Shown here: one piece after another, positions 11,546-27,300 of the stretch
How the letters are laid out: each line of letters begins with the position of its first letter
Numbering within the stretch: the stretch's first letter is position 1
Origin: Tetradesmus obliquus
Lineage: Eukaryota > Chlorophyta > Chlorophyceae > Sphaeropleales > Scenedesmaceae
Length of the DNA stretch: 64,000 bases
Direction: 5' to 3'
Assembly (NCBI GenBank): GCA_030272155.1
Contig: CP126193.1
Location: 1,674,001-1,738,000, forward strand
Program-made: the position numbers and the translations under genes
Notes under the pieces: model-generated
Seen by the model: the letters and a program-made list of their open reading frames with translations, nothing else
What the model was told of the DNA's origin: nothing
Databases searched by the model: none

Positions 11546-13362
11546 TGCTGGCGCGCACAGCGCCGGCACAAGAACGCAGCTATTTGACAATTTGCAGAAC
11601 TGCTAGCTACGGTTACTGCTGTTTACAGGCCAGCATGCAACCGAATACGTTGTCAACGGCATCCGCCTGTAAGGGTATCAGCTTGCAGGCTTGGCACGCT
11701 CAGTGCCTTACCACCAGCAGCAGCCCTGGACATGTTTTCAGCTGTTGAGCCGAACCTGGCTGCTGTGACTGCAACTATGTTCCCTGCCATCTGCTTGCAG
11801 GAGCCTGCTCAAGTGCCTGGAGCAGTTAGAGGCTGTGGAGCAGGCACTACTCAACAGGAAGGCGCCTGATGAGGAGACGCTCGCTGACCAGGACAGGTGA
11901 GCAATTGTTTTGTCAAAGGTAGCTGCGTTGCTGTCGTTGGCTGGTTGTGTAGAGACCTATGAGTGTGAGACGCTGGCTGACCAGGACAGGTGTTTTCCTT
12001 TGTTGAGGGTAGCTGCAATGCCGCTGTGGTCCGGTCATGTGTGTAAGAGACCTATGACTGTGAGAATCTGTGCAGTAGCTGCTGATTGCCCTGGCACAGC
12101 GCTAGCACTGAGGCGGAATCGCCTAGTGCTGTGGCTGCACTGTGTGCTTGAGCAGGTGCCAGCAGTTCAGACAGAGGTGGTGAGGGCATTTGGTGCAGTG
12201 TGGTGTGTGGTGTCACCTATACCGGGGATCGATTGCTGCTCAGCATGGCAGAGTCGAGCAGCAGAGCAGCAGCACCTGCAGGAAGGGCTGCTCAGAAAGA
12301 GGCAGATGCAGCCAGCAGACCAGAAACACCTTCAAGGTGGTGTAGCTAGGTGGCGGGGCATATGATGATCCAAACAAAGTGCTTGCAACAGCCTCTGCTG
12401 CAGGCGGCGCCATCCAGCACGCAGTTCACCTGTCGCTTGACTGCCTGTGCGGATAGCCGCTGTCACATGCTGTTGGCTGCTTCGGCGGCGCTCACCTTCT
12501 GTGCACACACACAGGGTGCTGTTGACGTGCGTGTGCGCCCATGCCGCTGAGACGCTGTTGGCTGCTCGTGACATGGCAATCTCACCCCTTGAATGCTGTC
12601 GACGAATGCGCAGGGTGCTGCTGACGAGGCTGTATGGGTACTACCAGGGCATCAGTGGCAGATATGTGTTTGGCTGTTTGTGTCGTGCTCACCCCTTGAA
12701 TGCATGTGTGCTTGCGCAGGGTGCTGCTGAAGTGGCTGTGCTCCTACTGCCAGGGCATCAGCGACACAGTTGCTTTTGGCTGCGCATGCCTTGCCCACCC
12801 CTTGAATGTTCTTGATGCACGCGCAGGGTGCTGCTGACGTGGCTGTGCGCGTACTACCAGGGCATCAGCGGCAGCCAGTCCATCATCCACGGCGACCTGC
12901 TGGAGGCGGAGCTCACAGCCAGCGGCCTGGTGGCGCCCTTTGTGCAGGTGAGTGGGGCAACAAACTGACAATAGCCCACCATCCTGGCAAAACCTGCAAG
13001 TACAAGCCTTGCTGCGCAAGTGACTGGGTTCAGGCCCGGTTGGGTGCAGTGTGTGCATGCTGCAGGTGTTTCAGCGGGTGTTGAACCGCCAGCGGCCTGG
13101 TGGCGCCCTTCGTGCAGGTGCGTGCGGCATGCATGGAACCATAAGCGAAATGACATAGGAGTATGGGGCGTACGCGGCACACTCTGTGGCCATACCTCTG
13201 GAATCTGTCATAATGAGCAACAACAAAAGGCAGCAAAGGAACTCTGCGCAGCCCTGCATTGCAGCGTGGGCACTGCCACAGCAGCTCGGACTGCAGGCGC
13301 ACACGCTGCCGATGTAACGTTGATTGTTTGGTTTGTGACTGTTCGGTGCTGCTCCTGCTGCC

Positions 13363-13415
<53 letters not shown>

Positions 13416-14303
13416 AGCCGTCCACGCCGCTGCCTCATGAGGAGGGCCAGGAGCAGCAGGAGGTGCCGGCAGGGGGCGCACGCTTCGGAGGTGCGGCAGC
13501 GCTGCTGCATGCTGACGTGGCATGCATTAGGGTACAGCATGTTGGGGCCCAGGCTAATGTGGGTTAGGGTTTGTGAGCAGCACTGGTTTGCTTTCAGCTG
13601 CTGCATGTTCGCATGGCAACACATCTGGCACGCATTATTGCGGCTGCGCTGCAGGCAAGCCTGCTGCATGTCTGCCCACAATGATGCGCATAGCAGGGCT
13701 TCCCTGCCTTCACTTCTCAGAGCACAACTCCTCTTTGCAACATACTTATCTGTATGATATCATGCTGCTGCGCTGCAGTGCCCACCAATGTCAGCCCTGA
13801 GGTGGTCTGCTCCTCAGTGAGCGAGCTGGTGCGCATGGCGGCTGCCGCGCTGATCAGCCTCTACGTGTACCTCAACTTCAAGCAGGGGCCCAACGACCTG
13901 GCGGCAGGTGCGGCACAGCAAAATCTATGAAATCTATGAAAGTTGATGTCAAAGTGATTGTTGCTTTTAGAGTTGATTGTTTCTGATTGCGACCGTTAAA
14001 TGGTAGGAAGTTTAGAGGAGCAGGCAGTGCTGTGCCCCCTGCTGTTGTACTCCACACGCTGCGCTCTGCAGCCGGCAACCACACGTGGTGTGATTTGTCA
14101 TGTACCTTACACCGATGTTTGCTGTGCGCTTGTCTGCTGTGGCCTTGGGTATATTCCCATAATTGCAGACGAGGTGCTGCTGGTGTACTCCACCATCGCC
14201 ATCCACAGCTGCGCCAACCCTGACAACGCAGCAGCGCTGGATGCACAGATGCGGGCCATCATAGATGCTGACTTGGAGGAGCGCGGCAGCCTGTCAGTGT
14301 GGC

Positions 14304-14342
<39 letters not shown>

Positions 14343-15394
14343 TGGCGGCAGACGGTGCAGCAGCAGGGGAGGCCGGCGCGGAAGCACAGCAGACAGTGCA
14401 GTTTGGATGCGCGCAGGTGTGTTGGAGGACTTTGGGAGGGACTGCGTGACTGGCGCATTGTCATGCATGCTGGTTTGCTTGTGTCTGCAGCTGCATGCAC
14501 AGCATGTGCGTCAGGTAACCGAAAGCCGTTGCCGCAGCAGCATGCAGCAGCACGCTGGACACTGGACGCTTGCTCGTAAACATGCAAACGAGATCTCCAG
14601 CACACTGTTCTGCTGCGAAGCTTAGCATACCAGCGGCATAGCAAAGCGTGCGCACTCTTGTCATACAAGTGCAGCAGCCATCTGCTCACACGTATGCTGC
14701 GCTGTGCTGAGTGTTACTGTGCATTGTGTGCCTCCTGTTCCTGTCCTTGCCGCAACCATTCGTGTAGATCCGCTGGCTGATGCACTACGTGCGTGGCCTG
14801 GTGGCCCACCACATGGCAGCAGTGCACCACCTGCTGGGCCAGCAGCAGCAGCAGGCCGAATGCTACCTGGCCCAACAAAAGGACATGCAGAGCATGTGCA
14901 AGGCCCTGCCAGATCACCCGCTCGGCTACAGCCTATTTGCCCGCTGCTGCATGAATAATCAGCAGATGGGAGTTGCGGCTGCATTCCTGGAGAGGGGCCT
15001 GGCAGCAGCAGCAGCAGTGGGGCACGATGCCGGGCTGTGTCAGATGAGCTTTCAGCGGGCAGGCGCGCTGCTGCTAGGAGGATCCGGGAAGACAGTTGAT
15101 GCGGGTGTTGTGCAGCAGCTGATTCAGCAGGGTGAGGAGGCACGGGTTTCGCTGCTGTCTTGGTGGCCTGAGGGCTGGAGGGCTCATGCAGCAGATGGGG
15201 AGCCAGACCGGACGCTGGTGCTTCAGAAGCTGCTTCCGGAGTTTGAGAAGCGGCAGGGGGTGGAGTTTCCTGCAAGTGGGGAGGTTGAGGCGCTGCATGG
15301 GCTGCTGTACGTTACAAAGGCGCCGGCTGCGATCCCGCCTGGGGCACTGCTGCAGCTGGAGGGGCAGCAGCAGCAGCAGGAGGAGGGGCAGTGA
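11266..15394 (+). CDS. Protein of unknown function, 479 aa, helical with poly-Gln insert
   Basis: Eight exons close in phase: 11266-11387, 11801-11896, 12827-12947, 13418-13490, 13779-13907, 14169-14416, 14491-14514, 14768-15394. The start MTQTVAEG is the first ATG in frame. No known domain is recognised. The protein is mainly helical, with LLKCLEQLEAVEQALL near residue 43, WLCAYYQGISG near 76, SELVRMAAAALISLYVYL near 145, and a Gln run near 215 (CAG repeat at 14305-14341). A long C-terminal helical segment (IRWLMHYVRGLVAHHMAAVH) contains repeated Gln/Ala patches and ends in Gln/Glu. No signal peptide is visible. Its introns contain several decayed copies of its own exons, listed separately. 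Exon 5 starts next to a CTG tract. The exon 13418-13490 donor was chosen by phase; a later donor at 13532 breaks the frame. Function unknown. Confidence 0.6.
11475..11543 (+). repeat. CAG triplet repeat in intron 1 of the 479-aa gene
   Basis: About 20 near-perfect CAG units with one TAG interruption, inside the first intron, well away from both splice sites. Confidence 0.9.
11874..12075 (+). repeat. Tandem copies of exon 2 end and donor site
   Basis: The exon-2 end (gagacgctcgctgaccagga then cag|gtgagc, from 11874) recurs from 11967 with one or two changes and still carries cag|gt. A further decayed piece, anchored by agagacctatgactgtgag, sits near 12047. The period is about 93-96 bp. The copies lie in intron 2. 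Confidence 0.8.
12515..12947 (+). repeat. Four tandem copies of the exon 3 start with acceptor
   Basis: The segment gcgcag|ggtgctgctgac and the following coding part (LLTWLCAYYQGIS) occur with starts at 12515, 12614, 12720 and 12827 (spacing 99, 106, 107 bp). Copies 2 and 3 read LLTRLYGYYQGISG and LLKWLCSYCQGIS. Only the fourth continues into the rest of the exon with a good donor (gtgagt at 12948), so it is taken as the functional exon. Each upstream copy keeps an AG acceptor in the same phase. Confidence 0.85.
13089..13120 (+). repeat. Copy of exon 3 end plus donor in intron 3
   Basis: The exon-3 end GLVAPFVQ with its donor (from 12919) is repeated almost exactly from 13089, 170 bp downstream, followed by gtgcgt. 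Confidence 0.8.
13364..13417 (+). repeat. CTG tract forming the 3' end of an intron
   Basis: A run of about 17 CTG units ends in ctgcag, the acceptor of the exon starting at 13418. The repeat sits where a polypyrimidine tract is expected. Confidence 0.85.
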
Positions 15395-16046
15395 AAGGAT
15401 TGGCAGCAGCAGCAGGAGGAGGAGCGGCAGTGAGAGGAGGGGCATTGGGAGGCAGCGGTGTAGGGCGGCTGCAGCTGCTGAGGTGTTATGAGGTGTGGCT
15501 TGAGGGGTGTCTCCTGTGACCTGCTGTTGTTGTGGAACACTAGCCGAGCACTGCAGCGCTGCTGGCAGTGTTACGTCAGAGTTGAATCCACGGGGTGATC
15601 AGGCAACTGGACAAGGTTGACATCGCGATTTCTCACTTCATGCTCAAGGAATGTGGTGTCTGGCTTGCTTGGTGCTTGCGGCTGTATCCTGCTGTGTAGC
15701 AATATCAGCACTAGGGTTTTGGGCAACGGAAATTACTGCCATTGACAGCTTCTCAAAGCTGAAAGGTATTGCGTGGTGATGGGGAAGGGCATTCAAAGTC
15801 GTGAATGGGTTATGCGTTCGTTTTAACAGTAAAATGCAATCGGCAACTCAGTAGTGGCAACTGTCCAGCAACTGCTGACCTGCGCATGACCTGTCACCTC
15901 GCTTTGCTTTCACAGTGGGCGCTGCAAGGATACGTGGAAGGGACGCTGCTTTCAGCGAAGCCTAGAAATTTTGCGGTTCATCGGACGACGATACCAGTGC
16001 ACGGGGATTGCAGCTGCGAGCGTTCAGCAGAAAAAGCCACGGCAGC
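15395..16046. other. Intergenic between the 479-aa gene and the EF-hand gene
   Basis: The first 100 bp are purine/CAG-rich and extend the low-complexity tail past the stop. Then comes mixed sequence without a gene. The last 200 bp are the likely promoter/5' UTR of the EF-hand gene. Confidence 0.4.
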
Positions 16047-18756
<2,710 letters not shown>

Positions 18757-21266
18757 AGATGCTGGCAAAAAGAAAGATGCCGGCAGCGGCTGTCGTGCCA
18801 GCCGTTTGGAGTCATGACGCAGGCAGACTCAGCAGCAGCTGCCTGTACCTCAGGCTACCTGCTGGAGCACCCGTGTGGCAGCGTGTATATTTGTTGTCAT
18901 GAATGACGCCTTTCTTGTGGTAGGGAAGTGTTGGATGAGCTAACTTATAACGATCATACATTGACGATTGTTCTTGTGCTTCTGTGGGTGGGTGCGGCTG
19001 CCGACGGGGCCAGCGACAGCAACTGGGCAGCATGAAGGATGTGGAGGCCGCTGGCATGCGCAGCGGAGGGCGCACATTCTTGTTTGACAGCATGCGAGCT
19101 TGTACGGAAGCGACTGCTGTGTTTGGTGGTCTGCTTTGGTAACCAGATCCTGCATCCATTATGGCCTGCGGCAGCTGCTTTCTGCGATCAGCAAACTTGC
19201 ACTTTGAAATTGCACGCTAGTGGTAAGGTGTATGCGCCATTGCACACGGGGATATGGGCTTGCGAGCTGCAGAATATCTTTTGGCAGGCAACCGACTTTT
19301 ACCAAGGTCACCCACACCTAAGCAACTGGAGCATTCCACCCCACGTTGCTATTCTCCCCAGCATGCCAGCAGTAGAAAGAGGGCCAGGCGGTGTACAAGT
19401 GTACACACACCGTGTCTCTGACAAACCCTTGCTTCACAAGCTGGGCCAACACTGTGCGTACGACAGCTGCAACGCCAACTTTGGCTGCCACAACAGGTAC
19501 ACACATCAGGCTGAGCACATCATTTTGCATCTCCACGCCCCCAGAAAGGGTCTGAGCAACAGCTCGGGACAATGACAAACACGTATGAGCTCAAGGGGAC
19601 GACAGACAAAGCAGAGGTCAACACTTCCAGAAGGGAATGATGCACACACACCATGCAGCGGTACCAGCGCACACACACCACACGTGTGCACAAAACAAAT
19701 CATAACGATTGTCAGTGGTCACAGCAGAAGACATATGAATGGAAAGGCAGCAGGCCCGTTATAGTTGTCGTGCACAATACAAAGCATGCAAAGCTTAAGG
19801 AAACGCCTGCTGCATGCACGCGCAGCTTACACAGCTGCTGCTGGAGATCAACCGCCCAAGGCATACGCGCGGCAGAGTGCACCTGCGAAGACTGATTAGC
19901 CGATTGATGACACTTCAGACACTCTCTTTTGCAAGAGGCATTACGTAAGGATGCTCGAGCACAGCTACAACAAAGCAGGCGTCAGCAACTCCTGCCAACC
20001 ATGCCGCCATGCTTGCAGCTCACCCAACGCGTGTGTAACAATAGCATGCAATCTCGCCTCGTGCTGCTGCAACACCAAGAGGCCCAACGCAGCGGCATCA
20101 ATACATGATAGCAAAAGCCAGCAAACTCTGCTGCACAAAAAGCATCCTCCTGCAGAGTATTGGTTCCAAGATCTGCGGCTGCTCCGGCCAACACCTGAAA
20201 CACGCCTAAGATAACAATGTCACAAATCAAGGGGCGCACCAGCCACTGCCCTGCCCTGCAGCACCAATGACAACCATGTGTCACCTGTGCGTGCAAAGAG
20301 AACAGACCACGCGCATGCAGGAACAAAGCTGCACATGCATGAGGTGACGGCACCAGCGATACAAGTAACGTGCACACATTAAATGCATGATGGGTTGCAT
20401 GCTGCATCAAGCCAGCAGACCTGATGCGAGCAGGCAAGACTACGTTACCTACTTCAACACTGAACAAGCTCACACGCACAAAGCAAACAGCAAGACACAC
20501 TACACCACAGCTGACAGAAGCCACTGCCCAGACATGTCAGCTTGCACGCTGAAGTGCGACCTGGCAATACATGCTGCCGCGGCTGCTGGTAAAATCCCTA
20601 AGCACACACCCGCCTTTTACGTTTGCCCAGCTGAGTACGGCTGCAGGGCACACCGAACCATTTCATGCTTTGCAGCTGCACAGTGCAAATCCTTGTGGCT
20701 GCATGCACTTATTTCGCAAGCTGTGACACTGCGACAAACAGAGCGGCAGGAGGTACGTGCCCAAATTAGGCTGCTCCTGTCAAGCACGACTGGTGGTGCC
20801 AGTACGATGCCTGCACTCAGTGCTTAGAAACCAAACTGCATGGCAAGCAGACTGGAAGGTCCACCACCATGCAAGGGCCCATGCTGCTGCCGACCCACAC
20901 TGCTAATCCCACCCAACGCACCCCTCCCCTGGAAATGCTCTGCTCAACCACCCAAATCAAGCCTTTTCGCACAGGCAACAAAACCCTTCCATCAGCTGCC
21001 TGTTGTCTGCGCAACTGTCAAGTGTGCCATCTTCTTTCTCCTGCATGGCACGCGCTGCACATGCCACGTGCTGCACATGCCACGCGCCGGCAGAGCCCAC
21101 CACAGCAGCAGCAGCAGCGCCGCCTGATCCAGGCAGCAGTCCTGGCCGCACTGAAGGCCACAGACTGCGCGTGTTCTTTGTTCTCAAGCCGTGTGGGCTG
21201 CCTTTCAAGCTCACTTACCTCTGCGCTGCCGCGCTGCCCTGCTGCAAGGCTGGGTGTGCTCAGCGC
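18757..21266. other. 2.5-kb convergent intergenic region
   Basis: It lies between the 3' ends of the EF-hand gene (+) and the PFL gene (-). The + strand is T/G-rich to about 19,290, then A/C-rich to 21,266. T/G richness thus follows the presumed sense strand of each gene, as if two long 3' UTRs meet near 19.3 kb. No coding exon was found. Confidence 0.45.
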
Positions 21267-21345
21267 TTACATGCTGTCGTGGAAGGTGCGGGCGATCACC
21301 TCCAGCTGCTGGTCCCTGGTCAGCTTGCTGAAGTGCACCGCGTCT

Positions 21346-21377
<32 letters not shown>

Positions 21378-24300
21378 CAACACGGCAGCAGCAACTTGAG
21401 CTTGAGCTTGAGCAGCAGAAAAGAGCAAGTTCTTGAGCTTGCTGTGCCTACAAGCGACAGAGCTGTCACGCCATGATGCATGCGCATCAACGAGCCATTC
21501 GGAACGCAGACATGACCATGTGTACAGCAGCAGGTAACAATACATCCACAGCACTTGTTCTCGACACTAGAGCTGCAGCTGTGCAGCCAGTCACTCACAG
21601 CCACTGACGCGGATGGTCAGGTTCGGGTACTTCTCAGGGTGCTCCACAGCGTCCATCAGCATCTCCCTGCGCACACACAAACAACGAACGGGCAGTGGCA
21701 GCCACGCGCAGCACAGCCTCAGCAATGACCTCGTAACATGGTGTTGAACGCAGCAGTAAGCATAGCATGCTCCAGCACTAGGCAGGTCTGCAAGTGGCGT
21801 CTTTCATAGTCAGCTGTAACTGGGCCGTCGGCTGCAGCCGGCCCAGCCAGCTTCGCCTACCAAATGACTATGACGCTGACAAGAAATTATTGTAGATATT
21901 TCTAGAATCAATCTCCAAAATAATCTGTTTCATTGTGATTGTATGCGAATGATGTTGACGGCATCTCAGCAGTCCCATCATTCACATACAAATACAATTA
22001 GACGAAATCACAATCAATCCAGTGATATTCCATATTCAAATTCTTCAACATCAACAAAGCAGGTGCCGCGCGCCACCAACAAGGCAGCTGACACTGAAGC
22101 TATTATGGAAAACATCAAGTACTCTGGCGCGCTTTGCCTCCTGCGGTGCGCCCTGGTTGGCCAAGACAGAAAACAGATAGCACAATGGCAGCCAGCCGCA
22201 CCTGTTGAGCACGTTGACGTTGATGTGGTGGCCGCCCTTGATGAAGTAGCCGTCCAGCACAGCAACCAGGTTGTTGGCTGCGGGCAGGGAAGAGCAGCAG
22301 CCACAGCAACAGAGCAGCCGATGTAAGCAAAAGTAAAGTCCACCACAGAGGAGTTATGCAGCTGGGAGACTGGCTGCAGCAGAAATAAATGTGCAACCAG
22401 TGTCAGCAACTGCAGTACCACGGGATACACACCACCAGCATGCCATGCAGGACAGAGGCCACCTGCGAGATAGCACCACAGCACCACCGTCTAGCAGCAT
22501 GCTGCAAATGCTGCCGCCGCCCAGCAGCGTGCTGCTAAGCCTGCTGGCAACAAAACCACACGCACGCGTCACACAACACACACGCGCCACGCACCGCGTG
22601 AGGTCTCGTCGCCGCGGCCCAGCACGGAGGGCACCAGGCTGAAGGTGTTGCTCACGCCGTCCAGGCAGCGCACGTAGGGGATCTTGGCCACGCTGTTGAG
22701 GCTGGCCAGCGCGCCGTGCGCGTCGCGGCCGTGCAGCGGGTTGGCGCCTGGTGCGAAGGGCTGGCCCTTCTTGCGGCCGTCAGGCGTGGAGCCTGCAGGG
22801 CATGGAGCAGCAGCATGTGAGTATGTGCATGGTGGAACACATCCGGAAGGTTGTACACCGGGGGAAAAGCACAACAAGCACTTGCAGCAATGCAGGACAC
22901 AATGTGGACTGGCTGTTTTGTTTTCAGCAGCGACAGCAGCAGCAGCGCACCTGTCTTCTTGCCGTACACCACGTTGCTGGTGATGGTGAGCACACTCAGC
23001 GTGGGGATGCTGTTGCGGTACGTCTCCTGCCTGTTGAGGTGGCTGCTGAAGGTCTCCGCCACCCAGGTCGCGATCTCGTCCACTGCATCGTCATCGTTGC
23101 CGTATTTGGGGAACTTGCCCTCCACCTGTACACCACACACAGCACACGTGGCGCGGTACAGGTGCTAACAGGTGTCAGCGGGATTGTCGCCGGCAGTTGG
23201 CACACGTGCTGCGCAGCTGTGTCGAAGCAGAATGCATGGCTGATCTTGCCAAGTCCGAATGCTCAAGCTGCTTCTTTTTTCACCAAACCCAGCATGTTCT
23301 CTATGCAGGTTCCACAGTGACCAACAACAGCAGCGGCAGCAGCAGCACCCACCTTGAAGTCTGTGATGAGGCCATGCTCGTCCTTGATCGGGTACACCTT
23401 GCCGTACTTAATGGCAGACAGGCTGTCAGCAATCACGCTCAGCCCGCTGATGCCAAACGCCAGCAGCCTGCAGCACACACACAGCACAGCACACCTCTGT
23501 CAGCACACGTACAACCAATCTGAAGAGCATGAATTACCCATACACAAACGTACATGTGTCCCTCGCGCCTTCTCTATCCTGCAAGCAACGCCAGCCGCGC
23601 ACATCAGTGATGTGTCATCACACATCACCAAAACAATCACAGCCGCACACCTGCGCACGTAGGTGTCGTGCAGCGCCATCTGCACGCGCTCGTAGTCGTA
23701 CTTGTCATGCATGTAGTGGATGATGTTCATGGTGTCGCAGTACAGCTTGGCCAGCCACGCCATGCCCTCGTCCATGCGGCCCTTCACCTCCTGGTAGTCC
23801 AGCGGGCCATCGCCGCTGTTAAGGGGAGGGAACTTGGGGCCCACCTGTTATTGTTTTACACACATGCACAGCAAAGCACAGCAGGCAGTGAGCAGAATAA
23901 ACAGGTGCGCGCAGCTGTATTTAGGTGGAACAGATTTCCATAGGGTTATGCATGCATGCAGATGTGGAGACAAGAACAGGATGCACGTTTCACGGGGTGC
24001 ATGACCCGGCAGAAGCAAGCACATGTACACACACAACCGCCCTGCTAGCAGCTCTACTGGCTGCCATAAAGCAGCCTGATCCTACCGCCAGTTTCATTAG
24101 CACAGCCTGTGGCCTCACCTGGTCGCCTGTGATCTCGTCCTTGCCGCCGTTCATGATGTACAGCAGCAGCTTGGGCAGGTTGGTGCGCGCGCCGAAGAAC
24201 TGCATGTCCTTGCCGATGCGCATGGCGCTCACGCAGCACGCGATGCCGTAGTCGGAGCCGAAGAGGCCACTCATCATCTTGTCTGACTCGTACTGGATGC

Positions 24301-27300
24301 TGCTGGTATCCATGGAGGCCTTGGCGCAGAAGCGCTTGAAGTTGGCGGGCAGGCACTCGTTCCACAGCACGGTCAGGTTGGGCTCGGGAGCAGGGCCCAG
24401 GTTGTACAGCGTGTTGAGCTGCAGGCGGTACACATAGGCAGAAATGGGAACATCAATCAAGCAGAAAAGTGACTCGCTGCAAAGACAGGCAACCCGTGAT
24501 GGCCGCATACTTGCAGGAAACGCGTTGAGCGGTGTTGCTGTTACCTACTGTACATTCTCCGAAATGGCAATGTAGCCTCCTCCATGTCAACAGACAGCCT
24601 AAAAAATAAGCTGTGTCTGCACTGCAGCTCACCATGCGGTAGGCTGTCTTGGTCACCATGGACCTGCCTGCGTCGTCGGTGCCGCCCAGCACGCAGGTCA
24701 CCCAGGTGGGGTCGCCCGCAAACAGCTCGTTGTACTCGGGCGTGCGCAGCTGCCTGCAAAACAGACAAACACCACCAGGACTGTGTGAGTACAGCGCTGC
24801 ACACTTGGCATGAGATCAGCAGGTTGTTGTACCTGTGTAAGACAGCATGAAACCGATATGCTGTACAGCACGCTGGTTTAGTTCCCGGCTGCTGTTCCTG
24901 CACTCCACCATTCCATTGCTTCCCCAGGCCGCTTTCACCTCCCCACCCCCACCCTATACCCACACGCAGACATGCAGCAGCGGTAACGCAGCCCAGTCCA
25001 GCACCAGCCTAGCCTCGGCCTCACCTCACGATGCGCATCTTCATCACAAACTGGTCAATCAGCTCCTGCACCTCAGGCTCAGTGATGCGGCCCGCCTTGA
25101 GGTCAGCCTCAAAGTAGGTGTCCAGGAAGCTGCGGCAGCAGCAGCAGCAGCAGCACAAGCACCAGCAGCAAGGACCAGCCATGTCAGCACGCAACAGCCA
25201 GTTTCGCGGTTGATGCAAGTGTGGACACTGGCTGCAGGCGGCATACATATCTTGCTGCCTGGCTTACGCACGTTGCTCGAGACATAGAACACAGAAAGGA
25301 GCAGGAGAGAAATGCTGTGGAGTGAAGGCTTGGGCCACTCACGCGTCGATGCGGCCCATGGACATGGCTGCGCCGTCCTGCTCCTTCACGGCTGCCAGGT
25401 AGGCGTAGTACACCCACTGCAGACGCAGAGACAACAGGAGGACAGCAAAGAACATGTTGTGTTAGCAAGACGCTGTTTAAACTACAGTCAAAGACGCAAC
25501 AGCAATCCTGCACTGTCGCACACTTCACAGTTGCGCTCTGCTCGCTCATGCGCTGTACTGGCAGTTGATTGCAAATCATGCACACACCACACACTGCCCC
25601 TCACCTGCACTGCCTCGCGGCTGTTGGCTGCGGGCTTGCTGATGTCATCGCCGTATGAGGCTGCCATCTCCTTGAGCTCCTTGAGCGCCCTGATCTGCTC
25701 CTGCACCTCCTCGCGCAGCCTGATCTTCTCATCGTCCATCACGCCCAGCAGGTTGTACTGCAGCAGCAGGGGCGGGAAGCAGCGGCAAAAGTCAAAGCAA
25801 AGTCATATACATAGAACAACTTGGCAGCAAGAGGCACAGCATAGGACGCAGGACAGCCAGCACAACACAGAGCAGCATCATACACCAGTACGCAGTACAC
25901 CATTGGCACATGACACTGTCCTGCAAGAACAGAAATGGGGGCACAATACAAGCAGCAGTAGCAGCAGCAGCAGCAGCGGCAGCACCGGCTCACCTTGAGG
26001 TCTGCCTTCTTTGCCTCGATGAGCTGGTCCACGCCATACAGCGCCACGCGCCTGTAGTCGCCGATGATGCGGCCACGGCCTGCAGCAGCAGCAGTAGCAG
26101 AGAAGTGTGTTAGCGACAACATCCTGGTCTCGACACTGCTTGCAGGAGACAGCATGTTGCTGCCTGGCAACATACAGCGCAGCGAGAAGAGTGAAATTGC
26201 CCTTGGTATAGGTCTGGCTTGCAGGAATCATCAGCTGCAGTGACTCGGCTTCTAGGCAGCATGCAGGCGCTCACCGTAGCCGTCAGGCAGGCCAGTCAAG
26301 ATGCCGCTCTTGCGTGCGCGCTTCATCTCGTCGGTGTAGGCGTCAAACACGCCGCTGTTGTGCGTCTTGCGCACGTTGTTGTAGATGTACTCGATGTCCT
26401 TGGGCAGCTCGTAGCCGTATGCCTGCAGGAAGGGGGGAGGACACAGGACAATATGTCAGCAAAGCGTACAGCAAAGCGCACAATGGGTGGGGTGCTGTAG
26501 AGCCGCAGGACAAAAGGCGTGCCACCTGCAGAGGGATGCAGCATGCGCAGAACCGGAGCATATGCTGTTACTGCAGCCAAGCTGCTCAACCTGATTGCCG
26601 CCCGTCCCCACTCCCATCACACACAGCACCTCCACACTAGCTGATGTACGCCATGCTGCAAGCAGCACCATAGCTGACGTACGCCATGCTGCAAGCAGCA
26701 CCATAGAGAAACATGCTGCCTGTGCTCTGTGCAGCTTGCTTGCACTCCTTGCAGTGCAGAGCCCCACACCCACACACACGCACGCCCGTACCACGGCAAT
26801 CCAGCCGGCCACTCACGTGCAGCGCTGCCTTGACCATGTTGATGCCTCCCAGGGGCTTGATGGCGCGCTTCAGCGGTTCGTCCGTCTGCAGGCCCACGAT
26901 CACCTCCTTCTCTTTGTTGATGTAGCCAGGACCAAAGGCAGTGATGGTGGAGGGCACGTGCGGGTCAACGCCGCTGATGCCCTTGGTCAACTCCTCGCAG
27001 CACATCTTCTCCAGCACCGCCCACAGCGCCTTGGTGCGCTCGCTGGGTCCTGCAAGGAAGCTCGAGTCGCCGCTGTAGGGGGTGTAGTTGTCCTGCACGT
27101 ACTTGGACACGTTGATGCCGGTGTCCTTGGCGAGGGCAGGGCGGGGGTCGGGGATGGCAAAGGCAGCCTCTGCAGCGCTGGCTGCGAAGGAGGTTGAGCT
27201 GAGGGCAGGAGAGGGGCAGCGGCAGCAGACGCAATGCAGGCAGCGGCATGGACATGCACCAATAAGTCAGCGGCTAGCAGGGACTTGATGGCATGGCGCG

